Positions 25,317 through 33,228 of a DNA stretch of 34,123 bases are shown here, piece by piece. The DNA comes from JANQKX01 sp039028695. GTDB taxonomy: Bacteria > Pseudomonadota > Alphaproteobacteria > Kiloniellales > Kiloniellaceae. The position numbers were made by a program, and so were the translations under genes. Each line of letters begins with the position of its first letter. Within the stretch, counting starts at the first letter, position 1. The stretch covers positions 1 through 34,123 of the forward strand of contig JBCCHN010000045.1 of NCBI GenBank assembly GCA_039028695.1, read 5' to 3'. Under the pieces are notes generated by a model. It did not search any database. It was given only the letters and a program-made list of their open reading frames with translations, and was not told where the DNA came from.

Positions 25317-26240
25317 ATGCGCGCGAAAGGACTGACGAGAACCTTGTTGGCCGCGGCGACGGCGATCGGTTTGATGTCCCCGACGCAAGCGGCCGAACTC
25401 GGTGCCGTTGACGAGCCCATTACCCTGTCGCTCTTCGAGTGGACGGGCCAGCACGTCACCTCGCAAATTTACGGTCATATCCTTCGGGAAATGGGATACG
25501 AGGTCGAGCATACGACCGCCGGTTACCTGTCCTCCGGTCAGGCTGTCGCTGACGGCGGCATAACCGTTGCGGTGGAAATGTGGGGCAATAACCTGGGCGA
25601 TTTCTATCCGGGCCTAATCTCCGAGGGTAAGATCGAGGATCTCGGCGATGTTGGCATCAGTGCCCGTGAAGGATGGCTCTACCCAGCACATGTCAAGGAA
25701 GTCTGCCCCGGATTGCCGGCCTGGGATGCCTTCAAATCCTGTGCACAAGCATTTGCCATGGCCGAGACCTATCCCAAGGGCCGGCTGCTTGCCTATCCGG
25801 CCGACTGGGGTACACGCTCTGCAGACCTGATCGCGGGTGAAGGCCTGGATTTCGTCGCGGTTCCCGCCGGTTCCGAAGGCGCGTTGGTTGCCGAGATGAC
25901 ATCGGCGATTGAGGCCAAGACTCCCTTGGTGCAAATGTTCTGGTCACCCCACTGGTCGCTCGCCACAATCGATGCCGAATGGGTCGATATCCCGGACGAG
26001 GTCATGGAGAAGTACAGCATGGTCCCGCCGCGGACTTTTAACGCCGCATGGCCGGGCATGAAGGACAAGTGGCCGGCCGCCTACGAATTCTTGAAGGAAT
26101 TTCGTATCTCGAACGACATTCAAGAACCCATCATGGGTGCGGTTGACAACGACGGTGCCGACATCGTTGCCCTGACCAAGCAATGGGTCGATGAAAACGA
26201 GGCGCTTTGGAAGCCGGTGGCCGACAAAGCTGCGATGTAG
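25317..26240 (+). CDS. Betaine/choline/DMSP-type ABC substrate-binding protein (ProX/OpuAC family)
   Basis: This 307-residue periplasmic binding protein of the OpuAC type is typical for quaternary ammonium compounds and their sulfonium analogues. GGAGG six nt before the ATG at 25317 decides the start over an ATG at 25302. The Sec signal ends in PTQAA. The mature part has many Trp residues that can form aromatic cages (SLFEWTGQ, VEMWGNNL, FWSPHWSLATIDAEWVD, NAAWPGMKDKWPAAYEFL), as expected for binding a positively charged methylated group. It is followed after 218 bp by the double permease. The ligand is inferred as glycine betaine, choline, carnitine or DMSP. The sequence alone does not separate them. 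Confidence 0.9.
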   Translation: MRAKGLTRTLLAAATAIGLMSPTQAAELGAVDEPITLSLFEWTGQHVTSQIYGHILREMGYEVEHTTAGYLSSGQAVADGGITVAVEMWGNNLGDFYPGLISEGKIEDLGDVGISAREGWLYPAHVKEVCPGLPAWDAFKSCAQAFAMAETYPKGRLLAYPADWGTRSADLIAGEGLDFVAVPAGSEGALVAEMTSAIEAKTPLVQMFWSPHWSLATIDAEWVDIPDEVMEKYSMVPPRTFNAAWPGMKDKWPAAYEFLKEFRISNDIQEPIMGAVDNDGADIVALTKQWVDENEALWKPVADKAAM

Positions 26241-26262
26241 GCTTTTATTCGGTAGGTTCATC

Positions 26263-26336
26263 GGGGGCCGGTTCCCATGCGGGCCGGCCCCCGGACTTTA
26301 CCGAGGCGGCGTAACGGTGCGCCGCCGCGATAAAGT
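26263..26336 (+). promoter_or_regulatory. Two consecutive RNA hairpins between binding protein and permease
   Basis: Hairpin 1 pairs GGGGGCCGG (26263-26271) with CCGGCCCCC (26284-26292). Hairpin 2 pairs ACTTTA (26295-26300) with TAAAGT (26331-26336) and, inside it, GGCGGCG (26305-26311) with CGCCGCC (26320-26326). Neither is followed by a T run. Such structures between a binding-protein gene and its permease gene usually stabilise the upstream mRNA or attenuate transcription, giving more binding protein than permease. Confidence 0.65.
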
Positions 26337-26458
26337 GTAGCGATTTCAGAGCTGGCGCGACTCAAAGGCCGTCACGCGGCATCTGAATGAAACAGCCGCG
26401 ACGGGACCGGTCTCCCGGTGAATGAACCTCGGCCTGAAGGAAAAAGGGTGTCGCGCCA

Positions 26459-28558
26459 GTGACCGTCTTGGAGTCCACCACCACCCAGTCCAAACCGAGC
26501 TTACCCGATGGGTTCGCCCCGTGGCTGATCGTTGGTCTTTTCTCCGTGGTCTGTTTCGCCCTTGTCGGCCAGTTTCCTTGGATTGAAGCCTATCCGACGG
26601 AATTGGTCGTTCCCATCATCGATTGGATCAACCTGGTCACCAAGGCTTTTGTTGACAATTTTCGTTGGTTGTTCCGGGCGCTATCCTGGACGCTCGATTG
26701 GCCAATGACCTGGGCCAATGCGGTGCTGGCTTGGCTGCCTTGGCCGGCAACCATGGCCTTAATGGGAGTAATCGCCTTTCGCGCCGGCGGCTGGAAACTG
26801 GTCGCCTTCACCACGGCCTCGCTGGGTTACATGGTGGTGGTGGGCTATTGGGATGAAAGCATGGCGACCCTATCGCTGGTCGCGGTTTCCGTGCCGCTTT
26901 CTGTCGGGCTTGGGCTGGTCATCGGTATCCTGGCCTTTCGCTCCCCCAAGCTGGACAAGGTGATACAGCCGACCCTGGATCTGATGCAAACGATCCCGGC
27001 CTTTGCCTATCTCATTCCCATTCTGTTTTTGTTTGGTTTCGGACCCGTCGTCGGTTTGATCGCCAGTGCGATCTATTCAGCCCCTCCCATGGTGCGAAAC
27101 ACCATTCTGGGCCTGCGGCAGGTTCCGCCGGAAGTTTTGGAATCCGCGGACATGTCGGGCTGTACGCCGCGACAGCGGTTCTGGCAGGTGGAGATTCCCA
27201 CCGCATTGCCGCAGATCATGATCGGCGTCAATCAGACAACCATGGCCGCCCTCAGCATGGTGATCATCGCGGCCATCATCGGCGGATTTGCTGACATCGG
27301 TTGGGAGGTGCTGTCGACCATGCGCAAGGCCCAATTCGGCCAGAGCCTGCTCGCGGGATTGGTCATTGCGCTGCTCGCCATGATGCTGGACCGGATCAGC
27401 TGGGGCCTTGCAGAGAAACAGGGCGCGCTGCCCGATGCCACCGCTACCACGCTTTGGCGTAAACACCTCTACCTGATCACCGCATTCGCGCTGCTTGTGT
27501 TCTTCGTTCTTACCGCTCAGGTTTTCCCGTGGATCAAGACATACCCCGATGCCTGGGTCTTCTATCCCGCCGAGATTCTCAATAGCGGCGTCAAATACAT
27601 CCTCGGCAACTATGCCGACGTGATGACTTGGATTAAGACAAAGACGCTGTTTTATCTGATGCTTCCGCTACGCATCGGTTTTGTAAAAACGATCAGTCCC
27701 TTTTCCTGGGGCTTCCAACTAGAAAGCTGGATGATCGCGCTCTACGCCTTGGCCGTGGGCCTCTTCAGTGTCTACGCCTGGCGCCGCTGGTCCTGGCGCG
27801 CCTCGGTGGCCGTGGTCATTTTCGGCGGCCTTTTATTCTACGGCACAACGGGCACGCCCTGGCCGGTTTTCATGGCGGTCGTGACCCTCGTCGCTTGGCA
27901 AGCCGGGGGACGTAACATTGCGGCGCTGGCACTGGGGTCCATGATCTTTATTTTGATCAACGGCATCTGGATGCCGGCCATGCTATCGATCTACCTTTGC
28001 ACTGCCGCGGTCTTGATCTGCGTCTTCGTCGGCGGGCTGTTGGGTGTATTAGCCGCACAAAACGATGGCGTCTCGGCTTTCTTGCGGCCGATCAATGACA
28101 CACTTCAGACCATGCCCCAGTTCGTGCTCTTGATCCCAGCGCTTATGCTGTTCAAGGTTGGCGAGTTTACCGCCCTTTTAGCGATCATTGCCTATGCCAT
28201 CGTTCCCATGATCCGTTACGTCGAGCATGGCCTAAGGCAGGTACCTCCGGACATCATCGAGGCCTCCCGACAAATGGGCTGCACCAACCGCCAGCTTTTG
28301 TTCGAGGTCAAATTCCCTCTCGCCCTGCCGGTTATCATGCTCGGGCTCAACCAGACGATTATGTTCGGGCTTGCCATGCTGGTTATCGCCGCCTTGGTCG
28401 GCACGCAAGGGCTGGGCCAGCAGGTCTATCTTGCACTGGGCAAGGCCAACGCCGGGGCGGGTGTGGTGACGGGGCTGTCGATGGCTTTGATCGCGATCAC
28501 AGCCGACCGGATTATTCAAGCCATCAGCCGCCGCCGCCAAGAAGCCTTGGGGCTATAA
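26459..28558 (+). CDS. Betaine-type ABC permease with two fused ProW-like domains
   Basis: This 699-residue inner-membrane protein contains two homologous permease halves. Each carries the BPD_transp_1 cytoplasmic loop: GLRQVPPEVLESADMSGCTPRQRFWQ in the first half (~220) and GLRQVPPDIIEASRQMGCTNRQLLFE in the second (~595). Each loop is followed by ALP.IM.G.NQT and a run of helices. The start is a GTG at 26459 with only a weak, distant GAAGG. It works with the upstream binding protein. The ATPase subunit expected next in such operons is not present in the window, where a GcvT-like remnant follows instead. Duplicated permeases of this size are known in alphaproteobacterial betaine/choline systems. 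Confidence 0.92.
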   Translation: MTVLESTTTQSKPSLPDGFAPWLIVGLFSVVCFALVGQFPWIEAYPTELVVPIIDWINLVTKAFVDNFRWLFRALSWTLDWPMTWANAVLAWLPWPATMALMGVIAFRAGGWKLVAFTTASLGYMVVVGYWDESMATLSLVAVSVPLSVGLGLVIGILAFRSPKLDKVIQPTLDLMQTIPAFAYLIPILFLFGFGPVVGLIASAIYSAPPMVRNTILGLRQVPPEVLESADMSGCTPRQRFWQVEIPTALPQIMIGVNQTTMAALSMVIIAAIIGGFADIGWEVLSTMRKAQFGQSLLAGLVIALLAMMLDRISWGLAEKQGALPDATATTLWRKHLYLITAFALLVFFVLTAQVFPWIKTYPDAWVFYPAEILNSGVKYILGNYADVMTWIKTKTLFYLMLPLRIGFVKTISPFSWGFQLESWMIALYALAVGLFSVYAWRRWSWRASVAVVIFGGLLFYGTTGTPWPVFMAVVTLVAWQAGGRNIAALALGSMIFILINGIWMPAMLSIYLCTAAVLICVFVGGLLGVLAAQNDGVSAFLRPINDTLQTMPQFVLLIPALMLFKVGEFTALLAIIAYAIVPMIRYVEHGLRQVPPDIIEASRQMGCTNRQLLFEVKFPLALPVIMLGLNQTIMFGLAMLVIAALVGTQGLGQQVYLALGKANAGAGVVTGLSMALIAITADRIIQAISRRRQEALGL

Positions 28559-28697
28559 CTTGGGACTGTAAAAGGCGGACAACGATCCTGCGCCATGTGC
28601 GACAGGGATGGCGGGGGCCCCCCTATAAGTATATATCGATCCATTCACGCGCCGATTGGGGTTGAACGATCAGAGCCCGTGCAAGGCAGCGTTTTTA

Positions 28698-29089
28698 TGG
28701 ATCGCCATTTTTTCAAGTTCGCTGTGACCCCCTTTATCGATATGGACAAGGACGGCTTTGTCGGCCGTCGGGTCCTCTTGGACGCGGATCGCCCCACCTT
28801 GCCCCGTGGGATCAAGTACCACAACGTCACCCCGGCCATCGGTGAATGCCTTTTCGACGGCAAAGGACGGATCGGCCAAATTGCAGCCGGACCGCGTTCG
28901 CCCTATCTGGACCGCGGCATCGACTATCTTCGCTTCGATCAAGTCGGCGACTGTTCCGGCGACCGGCTAACCTTGATCACTCATGAGATCCAGGCACAAG
29001 CCTGCGACCTCCTTGAACTGCTCTTCTACGACGCGGGAAAGAATATCGCCCGAGGCCTCGACACCGCCATTCCCACCAGCATCGATTGA
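28698..29089 (+). pseudogene. C-terminal remnant of a second GcvT/DmdA-like demethylase gene
   Basis: The frame encodes about 130 residues that align with the C-terminal barrel of the complete demethylase at 9638-10870: TPFIDMDKDGFVGRRVLLD against APFVDMDKDDFVGRGALLD, then GRIGQIAAGPRSPYLDRGIDYL against GRITAGVPSPTLQLGIGYV, and LLFYDAGKNIARGLDTAIP against LPFFDRERKIARGYDRSIP. The N-terminal ~270 residues, including the catalytic and most folate-binding parts, are absent. The frame is open upstream to 28595 without homology, and the ATG at 28698 lacks a good ribosome-binding site. It is most likely a deletion remnant. A short expressed fragment cannot be excluded. Confidence 0.75.
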
Positions 29090-29339
29090 GCAAAAACGCC
29101 AAGACCTGATGAGGCCAACTAGCTGTTTCTCAAGAGCCGCAACTTGGTGAATGATTTGGAAAAGCATTGGCGCTTGGGTCATTGAGTTCGCGGTGAACAC
29201 AAGCATTGCAAAAATATCGTCTAAAGAGAAGGACACGCCGCACCTGATTGGAAGAAAAAAGGGACATAATAATTCCGACCTATTTCTTCTATGATACGCG
29301 ATGGGAAATTGTCTCCGAAGAGCCTGTTTGACGCGATCC

Positions 29340-29365
29340 GCCTACGCGATCAGCCTACGCGATCA
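29340..29365. repeat. 13-bp tandem duplication at the end of the membrane-protein gene
   Basis: GCCTACGCGATCA occurs twice in succession (29340-29352 and 29353-29365). The inner copy overlaps the last codons and the stop of the minus-strand gene that ends at 29350. The first copy lies partly outside the gene. It looks like a small slippage duplication. Confidence 0.7.
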
Positions 29366-31035
29366 GCCTTCATGAAACGAGCTAGTAAAATATGAAGAAT
29401 CAACAAAGTTGTCGTAATAGGCAGCAATATATCAGAGGCGAGGTAGCGGTCATTCCAATTGGCGACTAATACCAATAGTCCTTTTAGTCCGCAACCACAC
29501 AAGGCTATAAATAGGGGAGGAAACCACTCATCCCTAATCTTTCGTGCGCAAGCAAACGTCACCAGCGCAACTATTCCGGTTCCCAACATGACCCAATGAG
29601 CCAGAGGGACTAACAAAAAAAACAAGAAGCCAACAAATTTGGTAGGTACGTCCCAAAACCAAGTTTCGTTTAGTTTTCCCACGTAACCATTGTTGGAAAC
29701 AGAAATCATGACCAATGGGTTTTCTTCCGCTTGCAGCACATGCTCTCTGACCGAGTTGAAAAGGCGCGGGTCGGATCGGAGCGCTTCTAAGTCTGCAAAT
29801 GGGTATTTATCAAAAGCCTTGCTCGTTCTGTAGCTAATGATGTTTTCATAAGTCAATTGATCCAGACCCATGTTCGGAAAACCGGATCTCTCCCCAAAAA
29901 CTGAATATAGAACAAAGCCCGGGTCCAAAAAGTAATAATAAAAGCGACCCAAACTCACTTTAAAGTACGCATAAGGATTATTAGCAAGATTTTTCTTCGC
30001 CATTTTCCTTTGATACTCTGCAGTAAATTTTAGCCTTTTTTCTTTTCCAGAGACCCTTTCATCTTCCAGCCATTCTCCAAACACAAGTTTTAAAAATCTT
30101 GGATTCGAATACTCTCTTTCATTCTTTGCTATTACCGCCAGATTCCAGCTATCGAGCATAAATTGACGATCCTGCTCAACTCCCGATGTCTTGTTGAAGT
30201 TATCAATTCCCTTTTGCAGCAGGGGCGGATAGCTATCATCGTTTTCGATGAGCATAATTGTTCCGCGAAGCAAATTTTGAGCGCCAAACCCGCTATAGGT
30301 AAATTGTCCGGAAATCACGTAGTTGTATGCTGATAGGCATAAGACCAACACAAGAAATGGTAAAAAAACGGCCGCACCTTTCTTTCGCGACCCATTGCCA
30401 TAAAAAGCAATTGCCGTTAGCAAGAATGCAACGCCCAATACGACACCGCTGGGCCGAATCCATATCGATAGTCCTGCCACAATGGAGCCCCAAAACACCC
30501 ATAAGGAAGACCGGCTAGAATTGCTCCCATAAGATATCAATAAAATGGCACTTATTAAAAAAGCTATATAGGTGCTTTCGGTCGTTGCACGAATGACGTA
30601 AGGCCCTATTGATCCCATCGCTGCAGATAGAAACAATGTCGTGATAATCGTGAGGAGGGCCGTAACAAGAAACCGATTAAAGTGTTTTGTTCTGCTGAAA
30701 ATAGAGAAGCCATGATCGATTACAAAATAACTGACGCTGAACAATGCGACAGTGATTAGCGTCAAATTTAGGTAAACCACAGAAGATTGCCATACATTGG
30801 GAAAATCTGTCATAAAACTCAAAAATAAAGGGAACAGTGGCGGACGATGAAACGCACTGGGGAATGAACCATCCGCGATCACTGACGCGGATTTTAAATA
30901 ACTTCCCGAATCTGCGACAAAAACCACAAAACGATAGACTAATAAATTAATTAGGCATAATGCACTCACCACAGTGGTTGTGATTGCGGCGCCAGCGAAT
31001 TTCCAAAAGAACTGGTCAGTAAACTTTTTCTCCAA
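29350..31035 (-). CDS. Polytopic membrane protein, GT-C glycosyltransferase-like
   Basis: This 561-residue protein has about ten hydrophobic helices with a soluble stretch at ~270-400. After the first helix comes ADSGSYLKSASVIADGSFPSAFHRPPLFPLFLSF. The acidic residue in the first outer loop plus RPP..P.FL is the pattern of GT39/ArnT/PMT-like enzymes that transfer sugars from polyprenyl carriers at the membrane. The family link is moderate and the sugar and acceptor are unknown. The gene is clearly more AT-rich than its neighbours, with many AAA, TTT and ATA codons. It stands alone with no polysaccharide genes next to it, which suggests horizontal acquisition. Start: ATG at 31035, with no strong Shine-Dalgarno seen. 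Confidence 0.65.
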   Translation of the reverse strand: MEKKFTDQFFWKFAGAAITTTVVSALCLINLLVYRFVVFVADSGSYLKSASVIADGSFPSAFHRPPLFPLFLSFMTDFPNVWQSSVVYLNLTLITVALFSVSYFVIDHGFSIFSRTKHFNRFLVTALLTIITTLFLSAAMGSIGPYVIRATTESTYIAFLISAILLISYGSNSSRSSLWVFWGSIVAGLSIWIRPSGVVLGVAFLLTAIAFYGNGSRKKGAAVFLPFLVLVLCLSAYNYVISGQFTYSGFGAQNLLRGTIMLIENDDSYPPLLQKGIDNFNKTSGVEQDRQFMLDSWNLAVIAKNEREYSNPRFLKLVFGEWLEDERVSGKEKRLKFTAEYQRKMAKKNLANNPYAYFKVSLGRFYYYFLDPGFVLYSVFGERSGFPNMGLDQLTYENIISYRTSKAFDKYPFADLEALRSDPRLFNSVREHVLQAEENPLVMISVSNNGYVGKLNETWFWDVPTKFVGFLFFLLVPLAHWVMLGTGIVALVTFACARKIRDEWFPPLFIALCGCGLKGLLVLVANWNDRYLASDILLPITTTLLILHILLARFMKADRVG

Positions 31036-31283
31036 TCGAGTGCCCCCACATTTTCACATTTGTCTTATAAATCACTACAACTGATAGACTATTTTTCATG
31101 CTCCTTACATATCTAAAAATAGGCAAAATGTGAAAACTCGTAATTTCCATGACTGCGCCGAAAAATATTCCGGAAAGGCCCCATGCCTGTTAAGCATCCG
31201 AGCGTTTATGCTTATTCATTTGGCTTTGCATGATGCGATGGGATTGATTGGCGCGTTTTTTGGAGGAAACAATTCTTTGTCGT

Positions 31284-31457
31284 TTAAGCTCTAAGGGTAT
31301 TTTCTAATTTGCCAGCAAGCTCTTTGTTGGGAGAAATTTCCGGATCGTCTCGACTTAACTCACCTAATGCATCGATAACGTGCCTTCCTGACGCCTCTAG
31401 CAATCGAAATATCTCATCTCGAGAAACTGGGCTGTTAAGCGATCCCAGAAACTAGTT
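31284..31457 (-). pseudogene. Possible gene remnant (about 55 codons, no start codon)
   Basis: A minus-strand frame bounded by an upstream TAG and a TAA at 31286-31284 reads SRDEIFRLLEASGRHVIDAL and then GELSRDDPEISPNKELAGKL. It looks like a well-behaved amphipathic helical protein end, but there is no ATG or GTG start with a ribosome-binding site. I do not recognise the family. It may be the tail of a deleted gene in the accessory stretch. Confidence 0.3.
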
Positions 31458-31543
31458 CTGACCATAGCAAGCGAGCCCGGTGGAAATTGGTATTTCTGAG
31501 TTTGTAACCTCGACCAACCATATCTTAAATTTTCCTGCAAAGC

Positions 31544-31726
31544 TCATGGGCCGTTTCCCATCGGTACGACCGTTCCCGTCTCAACTCCAAACGTTGGCGG
31601 AATCACCTTGATCCTATCTGTATCGCATTTTTCGGACAGGGGCCTATCGTGCGTCTCGACCATGCGGGTGTCGGAGGGGACTCGGTTCTGCGCCAGCCCC
31701 ATGAGGGTCATGCCGGCCGTCAGCAA
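31544..31726 (-). CDS. Small unknown ORF, left member of an inverted homologous pair
   Basis: A 60-codon frame with a TTG at 31726 and in-frame ATGs at 31711 and 31702. Its peptide contains MGLAQN, VETHD, PPTFGVET and a Gly-rich end. Aligned by hand with the plus-strand ORF at 31736-31924, 23 of 48 residues are identical without gaps. About nine of the identical residues use different synonymous codons, which suggests selection on the peptide. There is no signal peptide or membrane segment, and the family is not recognised. It may be a real small protein, a selfish repeat or a decaying remnant. Confidence 0.4.
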   Translation of the reverse strand: MLTAGMTLMGLAQNRVPSDTRMVETHDRPLSEKCDTDRIKVIPPTFGVETGTVVPMGNGP

Positions 31727-31735
31727 AATGCTGGC

Positions 31736-31924
31736 ATGGGTGCGGCAAAGCCCATGGGCCTAGCGCAGAACTTGGGCCATTCAAATACTCCCTCGGTCGA
31801 GACGCACGACGGGCACCTGGCGGACAAATTCAAGTCAGACATGATCGGAGCCACTGCCCCCACTTTTGACATTGAGACGGAAAAAGTGTGCCAACTGGGA
31901 AAGATAGGTCCCCCATCGGGCTAA
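31736..31924 (+). CDS. Small unknown ORF, right member of an inverted homologous pair
   Basis: A 62-codon frame from the ATG at 31736 (another ATG at 31754) to a TAA. It is arranged head to head with its homologue on the minus strand, the axis of symmetry lying near 31728. Shared residues include MGLAQN, S.T..VETHD, L..K...D.I, PTF..ET and a conserved V. No obvious ribosome-binding site is seen for either copy, so expression is uncertain. The function is unknown. Confidence 0.4.
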   Translation: MGAAKPMGLAQNLGHSNTPSVETHDGHLADKFKSDMIGATAPTFDIETEKVCQLGKIGPPSG

Positions 31925-32053
31925 GAGCAGTCTTTCGCCGATCGGTGTCACCATGCTTGCTGATAGCTAAGAGCCGACATTTGCGCGGCACCGCAATCGC
32001 ATCAATTCGGGGTTCGAATTGATATATCGAAAGGGATTTTTCATCCCAAAACG

Positions 32054-32740
32054 CTAGGAATCTGGGCCGCGCCTTTTCAAGTCTATTTGCTCTGACAAAG
32101 CCGCGCGCAACTGCATCTGGGACCTACGGCGCCTGGCAATGGTTGAGGTTCGCCGGTCGACGATGAGCTTACCAGTCGCGGCGAGAGCCAAAACACAGAG
32201 AACAGCCTTCGACACAGTTCCCATCGTTCCTTCGATGAGCACGGCATGGATAACGGTTCCGACGACAATCAATACGGCAAGGGACGTGTGCGCCAATCGC
32301 CAGATCGCGTTTGGCAAGTGCAGCCTTCGTCGGAATGCGGCGAGAAGCGCGGTCGCGAAAACGGCCCACATCGCGATGACACCCCAAAAAGAGAAGGGCG
32401 TCGGCGAGCGGAAGAGCAGCGCGTCGATCACGTCGGGCGGGCTCGTCACGTAGAGACCTACAACGTGGATCACAACCGCCATGACCAGCAGGCTGCCGAT
32501 CCAGGCATGAGCCTTTGTTCCAAGCCTTGCCCGCAGGCCTGGCAGGTAGCTTCCCATAAGTAGCGGTTGAAGCAGCAGCAGCGCCAATCCGATCACACCC
32601 GCGAAACCGGCCGCAATGTAGACAGGTTGGCGCCAAGCTAAGAGGGGGCTGGTCGCCGCGATGGCGACCGGCACAGCTAGCGCTGTTGCGACACAAGCCC
32701 AAGCCAGAACCGCACGAAAGGTCCTGACGCCTCGCGCCAT
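32054..32740 (-). CDS. Ferric-reductase-like transmembrane di-heme protein
   Basis: This 228-residue inner-membrane protein of the ferric-reductase-like domain type (as in MsrQ/YedZ, FRE and NOX cores) has six helices. His78 and His92 (14 apart) lie on one helix, and His151 and His165 (14 apart) on another, the spacing expected for two stacked b-hemes. The basic C-terminal tail (DRRTSTIARRRRSQ) should be cytoplasmic, and no flavin or NAD domain is fused. Its ATG shares one base with the stop of the Tat-exported protein gene, so the two are co-translated and probably act together as an electron-transfer pair across the membrane. A role in iron reduction or in redox repair is possible. Confidence 0.8.
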   Translation of the reverse strand: MARGVRTFRAVLAWACVATALAVPVAIAATSPLLAWRQPVYIAAGFAGVIGLALLLLQPLLMGSYLPGLRARLGTKAHAWIGSLLVMAVVIHVVGLYVTSPPDVIDALLFRSPTPFSFWGVIAMWAVFATALLAAFRRRLHLPNAIWRLAHTSLAVLIVVGTVIHAVLIEGTMGTVSKAVLCVLALAATGKLIVDRRTSTIARRRRSQMQLRAALSEQIDLKRRGPDS

Positions 32741-33228
32741 CAGGCTGGGCGCAGCACGAAGTCCGCGTGCAGCGTAGTATTCCGCGCGCTTGACATAATC
32801 GGTCGCAAAAAGACCGTCTCGAAACCGCCATCGTCGTACTCGGCATCATAGGCGAGGTGGCCGTGTGGTTGACCAAAGGCTGGCACGATCTGCGGCATCT
32901 CCAAGCGGAAGGTTCCGTCGTCAGCGGTGAGCGTGGCACCGTGGCTCTTTTGTTCCCGCTCGTGCCCCTCGGTCGTGTGTGCCCAGATTTGGATGCGGCG
33001 ACCGGCCAGCGGCGCGCCGTCTCCTGCACGCCTTACGGTACCGGTCATCCAGAAGCCACCCCCGCCGATACGCTCGACGATCGGCGCACCGGGCCGGTAG
33101 TTATTCGCGCCGCCTCGCATTGTCGGTGTAGGGGCGAGGCCCTGCGCCCAGGCAGGAGTGGCAACAGCCAGTGCTGCACCAGCTGTGACAGCGAGCATCT
33201 CGCGGCGGGTCGGTTTGATGATCGTCAC
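32740..33228 (-). CDS. Tat-exported intradiol-dioxygenase-like (transthyretin-fold) protein
   Basis: AGGAGA 7 nt before a GTG at 33228 gives a 162-residue product; the frame upstream to 33309 is not needed. The N-terminus KPTRREMLAVTAGAALAVATPAWA is a twin-arginine signal, implying export of a folded, cofactor-bearing protein. The rest follows the intradiol dioxygenase plan: FWMTGTVRRAGDGAPLAGRRIQIW, then TADDGTFRLEMPQ, then QPHGHLAYDAEY, where HGH corresponds to the two iron-binding His of the HIH motif. The two Tyr iron ligands of true dioxygenases are not seen at their expected places, so it may bind metal differently or not cleave rings. The partner is the di-heme membrane protein that follows directly. 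Confidence 0.75.
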   Translation of the reverse strand: MTIIKPTRREMLAVTAGAALAVATPAWAQGLAPTPTMRGGANNYRPGAPIVERIGGGGFWMTGTVRRAGDGAPLAGRRIQIWAHTTEGHEREQKSHGATLTADDGTFRLEMPQIVPAFGQPHGHLAYDAEYDDGGFETVFLRPIMSSARNTTLHADFVLRPA

